Assembly: GCA_902527045.1 (NCBI GenBank)
Contig: CABZNL010000006.1
Span: forward strand, 1 to 63,595
Direction of reading: 5' to 3'
Length of the DNA stretch: 63,595 bases
Source: an uncultured Alphaproteobacteria bacterium
Lineage (GTDB): Bacteria > Pseudomonadota > Alphaproteobacteria > HIMB59
Positions within the stretch are counted from its first letter, which is position 1, and every line of letters begins with the position of its first letter. The notes beneath the pieces are model-generated. The model was not told the origin of the DNA and searched no databases. It saw only the letters and a program-made list of their open reading frames with translations. Shown piece after piece: positions 53,450-60,927 of this stretch. The position numbers and the translations under genes are program-made.

Positions 53450-54637
53450 ATGTCTTTTAGAATACTTAAATTTATCCTAAAAAAATTAATAAAATCTAGG
53501 TCAATATTAATTAAAACTGATGATACAGAATATTTAATTGACAATGGTAATGATCCCTTAATTTTAAGAATAAATAATAAAAATTTCCTTAAAAAAATTT
53601 ATTATGCTCCATCGCTTGTTTTAACTGAAGGTTATATGGATAAAGATTATGAATTAGAAAATACCTCTTTTTTTGAATTTTCAGATCTACTGATTGAAAA
53701 TTATAATAAATATCTTGAAAAAATATCAAATACTATTTTTTTTAGAATGTTTCTTATTATCAATCCTTTGTTTCAACTCAATTTTATAAAAAGTTCTAAA
53801 AATAATGTTGCCAGTCATTATGACTTATCTGACAAGCTTTATGACTTATTTTTAGATGAAACTAGACAATATTCATGTGCCTATTTTGAAAAAGATAATG
53901 ATACATTGAGCGATGCTCAAAACAATAAAATGTATAGATTAGCTGATAAACTATTACTTAATTCATCTGATAATGTTTTGGATATTGGCTGTGGTTGGGG
54001 ATCTTTGAGTAAAAATTTTGCAAATAATTATAATTGTAATGTTAAAGGAATATCACTATCTGAAGAACAAATTAAATATTGCAATGAACAACTTGAAAAT
54101 AACGAAAATAAAGAAAAATTAAATTATTCTCTCCAAGATTATAGAGATGAAAATAATAGTTACTCAAAAATAGTATCGGTTGGTATGTTTGAACATGTTG
54201 GAAAGCCTTTTTATAAAACTTATTTTAAGAAAATATATGAATTGTTATCAGATGAAGGAATAGCTGTAGTTCACACTATTGGCAATATAAGGACACCTAA
54301 GTTAACCCCAACTTTTATAAGAAAATATATATTTCCAGGTGGATATATTCCATCACTATCAGAAATTATGCCTGCAATAGAAAGATCAGGATTAATAATA
54401 TCTGATATTGAGGTTTTAAGATTACATTATGCTAAAACTCTCTCACACTGGTTTCAAAATTTCAAAAATTCTAAAGATGAAGTTTTAAAATTATACGATG
54501 AACGCTTTATTAGAATGTGGGAGGCTTATTTAAATTTAAGTGAATTATCCTTTTTAAAGGGAGATAATGTTATTTTTCAGCTTGTATTAACAAAAAAAAG
54601 AGACTCTTTTCCTTTGGTTCGAAAAAAAATAAATTAA
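53450..54637 (+). CDS. cfa: cyclopropane-fatty-acyl-phospholipid synthase
   Basis: The 395-residue enzyme has an N-terminal lipid-binding region and a SAM methyltransferase domain (NVASHYDLSDKLYDLFLDETRQYSCAYF; DIGCGWGS; SVGMFEHVGKPFY). It methylenates unsaturated phospholipid acyl chains in the membrane. A SAM-dependent fatty acid methyltransferase of the same family with a slightly different product cannot be excluded. Confidence 0.88.
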   Translation: MSFRILKFILKKLIKSRSILIKTDDTEYLIDNGNDPLILRINNKNFLKKIYYAPSLVLTEGYMDKDYELENTSFFEFSDLLIENYNKYLEKISNTIFFRMFLIINPLFQLNFIKSSKNNVASHYDLSDKLYDLFLDETRQYSCAYFEKDNDTLSDAQNNKMYRLADKLLLNSSDNVLDIGCGWGSLSKNFANNYNCNVKGISLSEEQIKYCNEQLENNENKEKLNYSLQDYRDENNSYSKIVSVGMFEHVGKPFYKTYFKKIYELLSDEGIAVVHTIGNIRTPKLTPTFIRKYIFPGGYIPSLSEIMPAIERSGLIISDIEVLRLHYAKTLSHWFQNFKNSKDEVLKLYDERFIRMWEAYLNLSELSFLKGDNVIFQLVLTKKRDSFPLVRKKIN

Positions 54638-54679
54638 TTATTATTATTTTTTAAGACTATACTTAAATATACCTACAAA

Positions 54680-55630
54680 ATGTCTAACGAGGAAAAAATA
54701 ATAAATTATTTTATAAAAAATTATAAAAACATTGGAGATGACTGTGCCTATTTAAGTCAAACTAAACAGTTAATTTCATCAGATACACTTGTTGAAAATA
54801 TACACTTTGATTTAAAGTATTTTACACCTAAAAATATAGCTCATAGACTATTTACTGCAAATTATAGTGATATCCAATCATCAGGCGGAAAACCTAAGTA
54901 CGTACTTTTAAATTTAAGTTTCCCAAATAAAAATTTTAAATTTGTGAACCAAATAATTAATAACTTTCATAGATATTGTTTAAAATACAAAATTGAAATA
55001 ATAGGAGGTGACACAACTGCTTCTGATAAAATCTTTCTATCTCTGACCATTATTAGTGATGTAATAAATAAAAACGAGATAATAAAAAGATCTAATGCTA
55101 AAATTAACGATAAAGTTTATACATTTTCTGATATTGGGTATTCTAAACTCGGTTATATGAATATTTACAATAATTTAAAATTACCAAAAAACATAAGTGC
55201 ATTCTCAAAAGAGCAATTTTTAAGCCCCAAGATTTTTACTTATTATGACTTATTTAAAAAATTTAAATTAAATAGCTGTATGGATATATCTGATAGTCTC
55301 TTAACTACGTTAAGATCTATTTCATCTCAATCAAATAAAAAAATTGTATTAGATAACCTTTTAAATATTAATAAAAAATTACATGATTACTCTAAAAATG
55401 ATCAACATTACAATTCATTAATATTATCTAGTGGTGAAGAATTTGTCCCAGTTTTTAGTTCTCCTATGGATCTATTAAAATTTAATGATAAAGGATCTTT
55501 TAAAAAGAGAGGTATTAAAATAATTTGTATTGGTCATATAGAAAAAGGACAGGGTGTTTATCTTAAAAATTTTAATCTAAATAAAGTTAAAACATTTGAT
55601 CATTTTAAAAGTAATTATTCCGCTTTATAG
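54680..55630 (+). CDS. thiL: thiamine-monophosphate kinase
   Basis: The 316-residue protein has the ThiL layout: IGDDCAYL near residue 19, SSDTLVENIHF, HRLFTANYSDIQSSGG, IIGGDTT and DISDSLL. ThiL phosphorylates thiamine monophosphate to the active diphosphate. It lies without other thi genes, and its end overlaps mnmH by 26 bases. Confidence 0.9.
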   Translation: MSNEEKIINYFIKNYKNIGDDCAYLSQTKQLISSDTLVENIHFDLKYFTPKNIAHRLFTANYSDIQSSGGKPKYVLLNLSFPNKNFKFVNQIINNFHRYCLKYKIEIIGGDTTASDKIFLSLTIISDVINKNEIIKRSNAKINDKVYTFSDIGYSKLGYMNIYNNLKLPKNISAFSKEQFLSPKIFTYYDLFKKFKLNSCMDISDSLLTTLRSISSQSNKKIVLDNLLNINKKLHDYSKNDQHYNSLILSSGEEFVPVFSSPMDLLKFNDKGSFKKRGIKIICIGHIEKGQGVYLKNFNLNKVKTFDHFKSNYSAL

Positions 55631-56645
55631 CCTTTTTTATATTTAAAAGATTAATTTTATCTAAATATATTTCATTAAAAATATTACTTACACTTTCAGC
55701 TCTTGTTTTTTTGTATGCTCTATCATAGTGATACTCAATTAAAGACTTTACAAACTGAAAGTATTTTTCTTTTTTTAAATTCTCCTCTATCATTAAAAAT
55801 TCCTCTTTTGGAATAATTTTTCTTAAAACCTTTAATGCCTCTTTCATTAGTGTAGGAGTATTTGTAAAATATTTATAATCTTTGAGTATAAATCTGACAC
55901 GTTCCTCTATACTACTAATAACTTTTACATTCTTACCTAATGGCATATTTTTCCAAATTTTATTCGGTATACTTAATTTACCAACTTTTATACTTTCAGC
56001 TTCTACCCATATATTTTTTTTGGAGTTAAATGAGTTTAGTTTCTCATATATTAAAGTCTCGAAGTATTTTTGTGAGGGTTGATTTTTATTAGGAATATTT
56101 CCTAATATCGATCCTTTGTGATTTGCCAATCCTTCAAAATCTATTACCTGATAATTTTTTGATAACTCTTTAATAAATAATGTTTTACCAACTCCAGTAA
56201 CTCCCATAATTTGATTAAATTTATATTTTTCACAACTTGTTTCAAAAAATTTGACAACAAATCTTCTATAATTTTTATAACCACCATCAAGAAGTGTTAC
56301 GTCATATCCAATTTGTTTAAGAACTAAATATAAACTAAGAGACCTTAATCCACCCCTCCAACAATAAATTAATATTTTTTGTTTCTTATCAAATTTAATT
56401 TTATTTATAATTTTAGAAATATTTGAGCTAATTATACTAGCACCCACTTTTTTCGCAAAAAATGAATTTTCTTTATATTCAATACCTATTTCATGTCGTT
56501 GTTTGTTAGTTAAAACAGGATAATTGATTGAATTTGGAATATGGTCCTCTTTGAATTCTAAAGGAGTTCTTACATCAATAATTATGTTATATTCTTGTTG
56601 AGAAGTATTTTTATATACAGTTTTATTAATGCGCATATTTTTCAT
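55605..56645 (-). CDS. mnmH: tRNA 2-selenouridine synthase
   Basis: The 346-residue protein has an N-terminal rhodanese domain (IIDVRTPLEFKEDHIPNSINYPVL) with catalytic Cys in IYCWRGGLRS, then a P-loop domain with GVTGVGKT. This is the SelU/MnmH layout, which geranylates and then selenates 2-thiouridine at the tRNA wobble position. The reaction needs selenophosphate; selD is not in the window. Its start overlaps the divergent DUF3108 gene; an alternative ATG lies at 56636. Confidence 0.9.
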   Translation of the reverse strand: MKNMRINKTVYKNTSQQEYNIIIDVRTPLEFKEDHIPNSINYPVLTNKQRHEIGIEYKENSFFAKKVGASIISSNISKIINKIKFDKKQKILIYCWRGGLRSLSLYLVLKQIGYDVTLLDGGYKNYRRFVVKFFETSCEKYKFNQIMGVTGVGKTLFIKELSKNYQVIDFEGLANHKGSILGNIPNKNQPSQKYFETLIYEKLNSFNSKKNIWVEAESIKVGKLSIPNKIWKNMPLGKNVKVISSIEERVRFILKDYKYFTNTPTLMKEALKVLRKIIPKEEFLMIEENLKKEKYFQFVKSLIEYHYDRAYKKTRAESVSNIFNEIYLDKINLLNIKKAIKRNNYF

Positions 56646-57378
56646 AATAATTTTATTAATATATCCATATTACCTTAACTCTAAAGTAATTAATCTTAAA
56701 TATGAAATAGACTGGCAATCTATACATTTAGCAGATCTTAATTGGATTATTAAACTTGAAGAAAATAAATATAAAATCAATTTTATTATTAAGAGTTTTG
56801 GACTTACTGATAAAATTTATAATTATGAGTCTGTTACCAACATTACCGGTAATATTGAAAATAATCATCTAAGACCTGAAAAATACATTAGTAAAACTAA
56901 AAGTACGAAACAAGACAGGTATGAAAATATTTTCTTCAGTAAAAATGGTTTAATCACAAAACTTGATATATCAAAAGAATTAAGTTCTGATCAAATTGAA
57001 CTTCAAAATAATAGAATTACTGAACATCAATATTTTACTGATCCTATATCTCAGTTAACTCAATATATCTTATATAATAAAGACTCAGATAGAGTAATTA
57101 TAGATGGTCTCAATATTTATGAGTTACTTAAGATCTCTAAAGAAAATGATATTTTACAAAAGAACAATCCCAGTATTTATAGTGGTGATGTAAGTTTATT
57201 AGATTTAACTTTTCCATTTTTTAAAGGTCTATTTAAAGAAAATAAAAAAAACAATCTCAAACTAATAAGAATGACTTATTACAAGAATGAATTAAATAAT
57301 ATCCCTGTAATATTTGAAATTAAATCTAGAAAATTTGACGCAAATATCTATTTAAAAGATTACAATGTAATTGAATAA
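56629..57378 (+). CDS. DUF3108-like exported protein
   Basis: The 249-residue protein opens with a hydrophobic signal segment (MRIFFIIILLIYPYYLNS) followed by a beta-rich domain: KYEIDWQSIHLADLNWIIKLEENKYKINFIIKSFG and the TKSTKQDRYENIFF segment. This pattern matches the DUF3108 family, which is probably periplasmic. Function unknown. The start codon overlaps mnmH on the other strand, leaving no separate promoter region. Confidence 0.7.
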   Translation: MRIFFIIILLIYPYYLNSKVINLKYEIDWQSIHLADLNWIIKLEENKYKINFIIKSFGLTDKIYNYESVTNITGNIENNHLRPEKYISKTKSTKQDRYENIFFSKNGLITKLDISKELSSDQIELQNNRITEHQYFTDPISQLTQYILYNKDSDRVIIDGLNIYELLKISKENDILQKNNPSIYSGDVSLLDLTFPFFKGLFKENKKNNLKLIRMTYYKNELNNIPVIFEIKSRKFDANIYLKDYNVIE

Positions 57379-57393
57379 TGATAGTTAGTATTT

Positions 57394-57741
57394 GTGAGTT
57401 ATATAGTTAGAGTTGAAAAAAATTTAATAGAGCTATTTAAAGGAAATTTACCTCTTTATAAAAGTTATTGGATTTATTATGTTTTAGTAAATTTCTTAAT
57501 ATCAGCTCCACTTTTATTGGTTACAAAGATACATATTCAAAAATTTATATATTCATTTTCAATGTACCTAGTTTTGAATCTTATTTACTATTTTACATCT
57601 TGTATTGGTGTATGGAGAAGTTCACAAAAATATAAAGGAAATAAATTACTATCGTTCTTAGCAAGATTAATTGTTGTAATAGGTATATCTACAACAATTT
57701 TAGAGTTAAAAACTATTCTGACCATTATCTACAGTATTTGA
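57394..57741 (+). CDS. small membrane protein of unknown function
   Basis: The 115-residue protein starts at GTG and has three likely transmembrane helices (about 27-45, 50-68 and 85-110), with ITSCIGVWRSSQKYKGN-like polar connection between the second and third (read as FTSCIGVWRSSQ). It follows the DUF3108 gene by 15 bases. I do not recognise a named family. Confidence 0.6.
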   Translation: MSYIVRVEKNLIELFKGNLPLYKSYWIYYVLVNFLISAPLLLVTKIHIQKFIYSFSMYLVLNLIYYFTSCIGVWRSSQKYKGNKLLSFLARLIVVIGISTTILELKTILTIIYSI

Positions 57742-57789
57742 TTTGTTAAAACTCTTCAAATATGAAAAAAAAACCATATTATGAGAATT

Positions 57790-57969
57790 ATGGATGATGA
57801 GACACAACTAAAGGTAAGAAAATTTTTAAAAAGACTTGGAATTAGTTCACAACAAGAACTTAACCAATTTATTGAAAACAATCCCGATGTTCAGGACCTA
57901 TCAATAAAAGTATCATTTGAAATCAATGATAAAAATGTTTTTGAATTTGAAGATAATATAAAAAAATAA
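57790..57969 (+). CDS. small DUF6494-like protein
   Basis: The product (about 59 residues) starts MDDETQLKVRKFLKRLGISSQQELNQ. This agrees with what I recall of the short DUF6494 proteins of Alphaproteobacteria. It is soluble, a helix-turn-helix-like beginning followed by a strand and an acidic end. The ATG at 57790 is preferred over one three codons upstream. Function unknown. DUF502 begins 6 bases after. Confidence 0.6.
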   Translation: MDDETQLKVRKFLKRLGISSQQELNQFIENNPDVQDLSIKVSFEINDKNVFEFEDNIKK

Positions 57970-57975
57970 ATTCAA

Positions 57976-58623
57976 ATGAAAAAAATACAAAATCATTTTA
58001 TTAGTGGTATTTTAATTGTTGCTCCCCTAGCGTTGTCTATATACGTCGCCTGGGTTGTCGTTGGTATTGCTGATAAAATCTTTAGACCTTTCATTCCTTT
58101 AAATAAATTTGGCATTCCATCTGAAATACCTGGTGTGGGTTTAATAGTTGCTTTTTTATTCTTTACTATTTTAGGAGCTATTGCTGGAAGTTTTTTTGGT
58201 AAGCTTTATCACAGAGTTGTCGATGCTGTTTTATCAAAAATACCTGGGTTAAATTCAATTTATGGTACAGTAAAACAAATAATTGATACTTTTGCTACTA
58301 CACAATCCAATGCTTTTAAAGAAGTTGTATTAATTGAATATCCTCAAAAAGATATTTATGCACTTGCATTTTTAACTAGTGAAACAAAAGGGGAGATAGC
58401 AAAAAGAAAAAATCAAAAAATGATTAATGTTTTTATGCCATCCACACCTAATCCTACAACTGGTTTTTTAATGTTTGTTCCCTTATCTAAATGCATCAAA
58501 CTTGATATGTCTGTTGATCAAGCAATTAAATACATTATTTCTGCTGGACTGGTTACTCCAAAGGCTCCAGAAATTAAAAAAGCTCTTCCTAAGAAGAAAA
58601 AAATTAAAAAATTAACTAAATAA
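57976..58623 (+). CDS. DUF502 family membrane protein
   Basis: The 215-residue protein has two N-terminal helices, IVAPLALSIYVAWVVVG and PGVGLIVAFLFFTILGAIAGSFFG, then IPGLNSIYGTVKQIIDTF, FKEVVLIEYPQKDIYALAFLT and FMPSTPNPTTGFLMFVPLSKC. These are the DUF502 hallmarks. Function is not established. It ends in a lysine-rich tail and overlaps the recG end by 12 bases. Confidence 0.88.
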   Translation: MKKIQNHFISGILIVAPLALSIYVAWVVVGIADKIFRPFIPLNKFGIPSEIPGVGLIVAFLFFTILGAIAGSFFGKLYHRVVDAVLSKIPGLNSIYGTVKQIIDTFATTQSNAFKEVVLIEYPQKDIYALAFLTSETKGEIAKRKNQKMINVFMPSTPNPTTGFLMFVPLSKCIKLDMSVDQAIKYIISAGLVTPKAPEIKKALPKKKKIKKLTK

Positions 58624-60681
58624 CAATTTTATAGCTTCTTGTTGTTTAAAAAATAATAATAAGTTGTATATATTTTTTTTAAATTTTTCATCTTCGTATT
58701 CTTGATTTTCAATAATTTTTTTTACATATTGAAGTGAGTCAATAATCAATTCTTGGTCTTGACATACATTGACAAATTTAAATAAGGAGTCGCCACTTTG
58801 ACGATATCCCAATATATCCCCAGTCCCTCTTAGTTCGAGATCTTTTTCAGATAATTTAAAACCATCTAAATTATCTTTAAATATTTTAAGTCTCTCAATT
58901 GAATTATCTTGGATATCTTTGCCATACAGAGCAAAACAATAACCTTGATTATTACCTCTACCAACTCTTCCTCTTAACTGATGTAATTGAGATAATCCAA
59001 ATTTTTCAGCATTTTCGATAACAATGTAATCTGCATTTTTATTATCTATACCTACTTCAACTACTGTTGTAGCAACTAATAATTTTATTTTTCCATTTTG
59101 AAAATTTCGAATTATGTTTTCTTTTTGATCGCTCTTAATTTTTCCATGTAACATCTCTACTTCGGGGCCAAATATCTTTTTTAATGATTTAAAACGAGTT
59201 TCTACATCTTTATATTGTTGAGTCTCTGAAGCCTCAACTAAAGGGCATATCCAGTATACTTGCGATATGTTTGAAATATTTTTTTTTAAAAGAATTTCAA
59301 TATCTTTAATTTTATCAATATTTGATACTTTAGTGATAATAGGTTTTTGAAAAGCTGGCCTTTCTTTGAGTATTACTTGCTCTATTTCCCCGTACTGAGC
59401 TAAAGCTAATGTTCTAGGTATTGGCGTAGCAGACATTAGAAGAATATTTGTATTTATACCCTTTTCAGCTAAATAGAGTCTTTGCTGAACACCAAATCGG
59501 TGTTGTTCATCAATTATTACATAAGCTAAAGCGGAGAAATGTAAATTTTCTTGAAATATAGCATGCGTACCAATTATAAAATTATAAAAGTTTTTTTTTA
59601 TTTTTTCATAAATATCATCTTTATTTTTAGTGCTGCCTGTAAGTAAAAGAGGTTTTACCTCATGATTATTCAAAAATTTAATAACATTATTGTATATTTG
59701 ATTAGCTAATATTTCAGTAGGTGCCATGTAGGCAACTTGCAAACCTTTTTGAAGAAATGGAAGTGCTGTTAATAAAGATACGATAGTTTTACCTGAGCCA
59801 ACATCACCTTGTAATAAGATTGTTTCTCTGTACTGAGTATTATTTAAGTTATTTATATCAGTGATAACCTGTTGTTGATTTGTAGTTAGTTTAAAAGGTA
59901 ATTTTTCTATAAATTTTTGTTGTAAAATGAAGTCTAGATTTAAGCTTTTATTTTTCTTTTTTGTTTTTTCTTTTAAATATCTAATAGCAAAATAATTAGA
60001 AACTAGTTCATCAACTGCTAATCTTTTTCTATATAGATCTCTATTTTCAATATCCTCTTTTACTAAGGGAAAGTGTATTTTTGTGAGTGAGTCATTAAAA
60101 GATAAAAAATTATATTTTTTTATTAAATTACTATTAAGCCATTCATCAAAGTTTTCTAAATAATTTTTAGCTTCCTTCAAAATTATTCTTATGTCTTTTA
60201 ATGTTATTCCTCTTGTGAGAGGGTAAATATTTTCAAATGTTCTTAATTTATCCTCATTTTCAATTTCTTCTATATAATCAGGATGTGCAATACTTAGATT
60301 GCTTTTATAAAATGAAACTTTCCCACTAATTATTAATTCCTTATTTTCAGGGTACTTGGTTCTGAGAAAATTACCTTTTATTGAAAAATAAATTATATTT
60401 ATAATCAAAGATCCCTTCACGCATTCGATCACATAGGGTAACTTAGGGTTAAAAGGATAGTGATGTTTTTTGACTTTTACTAAAGTTGTAATAGTTTGTC
60501 CTTTTTCTAGATTTTTAAAATTAATATCTTGGGTGCGATCAATTGATCTACTTGGTAAATTATAAAATGCATCAATTACTGCATTTATATTTAAGTTTCT
60601 AAAATATGATGCTTTCTTTGGACCTATTCCTTTAAGTTTGTCTACATTTTGATATAAGAAATCGAAACTATTGTCACTCAT
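58612..60681 (-). CDS. recG: ATP-dependent DNA helicase RecG
   Basis: The 689-residue helicase has the N-terminal wedge domain, then helicase motifs: GDVGSGKTIVS (I), DEQHRFGVQQR (II), SATPIPRTLA (III), VATTVVEVGIDN (V) and QLRGRVGRG (VI). RecG reverses stalled replication forks. Its ATG and the sdhE ATG share bases on opposite strands (CATG at 60679-60682). Confidence 0.96.
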   Translation of the reverse strand: MSDNSFDFLYQNVDKLKGIGPKKASYFRNLNINAVIDAFYNLPSRSIDRTQDINFKNLEKGQTITTLVKVKKHHYPFNPKLPYVIECVKGSLIINIIYFSIKGNFLRTKYPENKELIISGKVSFYKSNLSIAHPDYIEEIENEDKLRTFENIYPLTRGITLKDIRIILKEAKNYLENFDEWLNSNLIKKYNFLSFNDSLTKIHFPLVKEDIENRDLYRKRLAVDELVSNYFAIRYLKEKTKKKNKSLNLDFILQQKFIEKLPFKLTTNQQQVITDINNLNNTQYRETILLQGDVGSGKTIVSLLTALPFLQKGLQVAYMAPTEILANQIYNNVIKFLNNHEVKPLLLTGSTKNKDDIYEKIKKNFYNFIIGTHAIFQENLHFSALAYVIIDEQHRFGVQQRLYLAEKGINTNILLMSATPIPRTLALAQYGEIEQVILKERPAFQKPIITKVSNIDKIKDIEILLKKNISNISQVYWICPLVEASETQQYKDVETRFKSLKKIFGPEVEMLHGKIKSDQKENIIRNFQNGKIKLLVATTVVEVGIDNKNADYIVIENAEKFGLSQLHQLRGRVGRGNNQGYCFALYGKDIQDNSIERLKIFKDNLDGFKLSEKDLELRGTGDILGYRQSGDSLFKFVNVCQDQELIIDSLQYVKKIIENQEYEDEKFKKNIYNLLLFFKQQEAIKLLFS

Positions 60682-60925
60682 GATAAGTAACGAAGATAAA
60701 TTAAAAAAATTAAAATATCGATGTCAAACATTAGGTATAAAAGAATTAGACGTAATTTTTGAGAAAATTTACATAAAACTTGAAAATACTAACAATGTTG
60801 AACTAATTGATCTCTTAGATGATTTATTAAAAAACGAAACACAATATATATTTGATGTATTTTTTAATGAGTCTTTTAAAGAGGATAAAGTTAAATACCA
60901 AAAAATTATAAATCTATCTAAATAG
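60680..60925 (+). CDS. sdhE: succinate dehydrogenase assembly factor SdhE
   Basis: The product (about 81 residues) is SdhE, which helps attach FAD to succinate dehydrogenase. Its core is KLKYRCQTLGIKELDVIF, equivalent to the RGxxE region; here the motif reads RCQTLGIKELD, with Leu in place of the usual RG context. Position between recG and mfd is the usual alphaproteobacterial location. The ATG at 60680 is preferred to a TTG three codons before. Confidence 0.87.
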   Translation: MISNEDKLKKLKYRCQTLGIKELDVIFEKIYIKLENTNNVELIDLLDDLLKNETQYIFDVFFNESFKEDKVKYQKIINLSK

Positions 60926-60927
60926 TA

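Noticed and set aside
57759-57780. Inverted repeat AATATG/CATATT around an A tract before the DUF6494-like gene
   Set aside because: Six AT-rich pairs only; not distinguishable from background.
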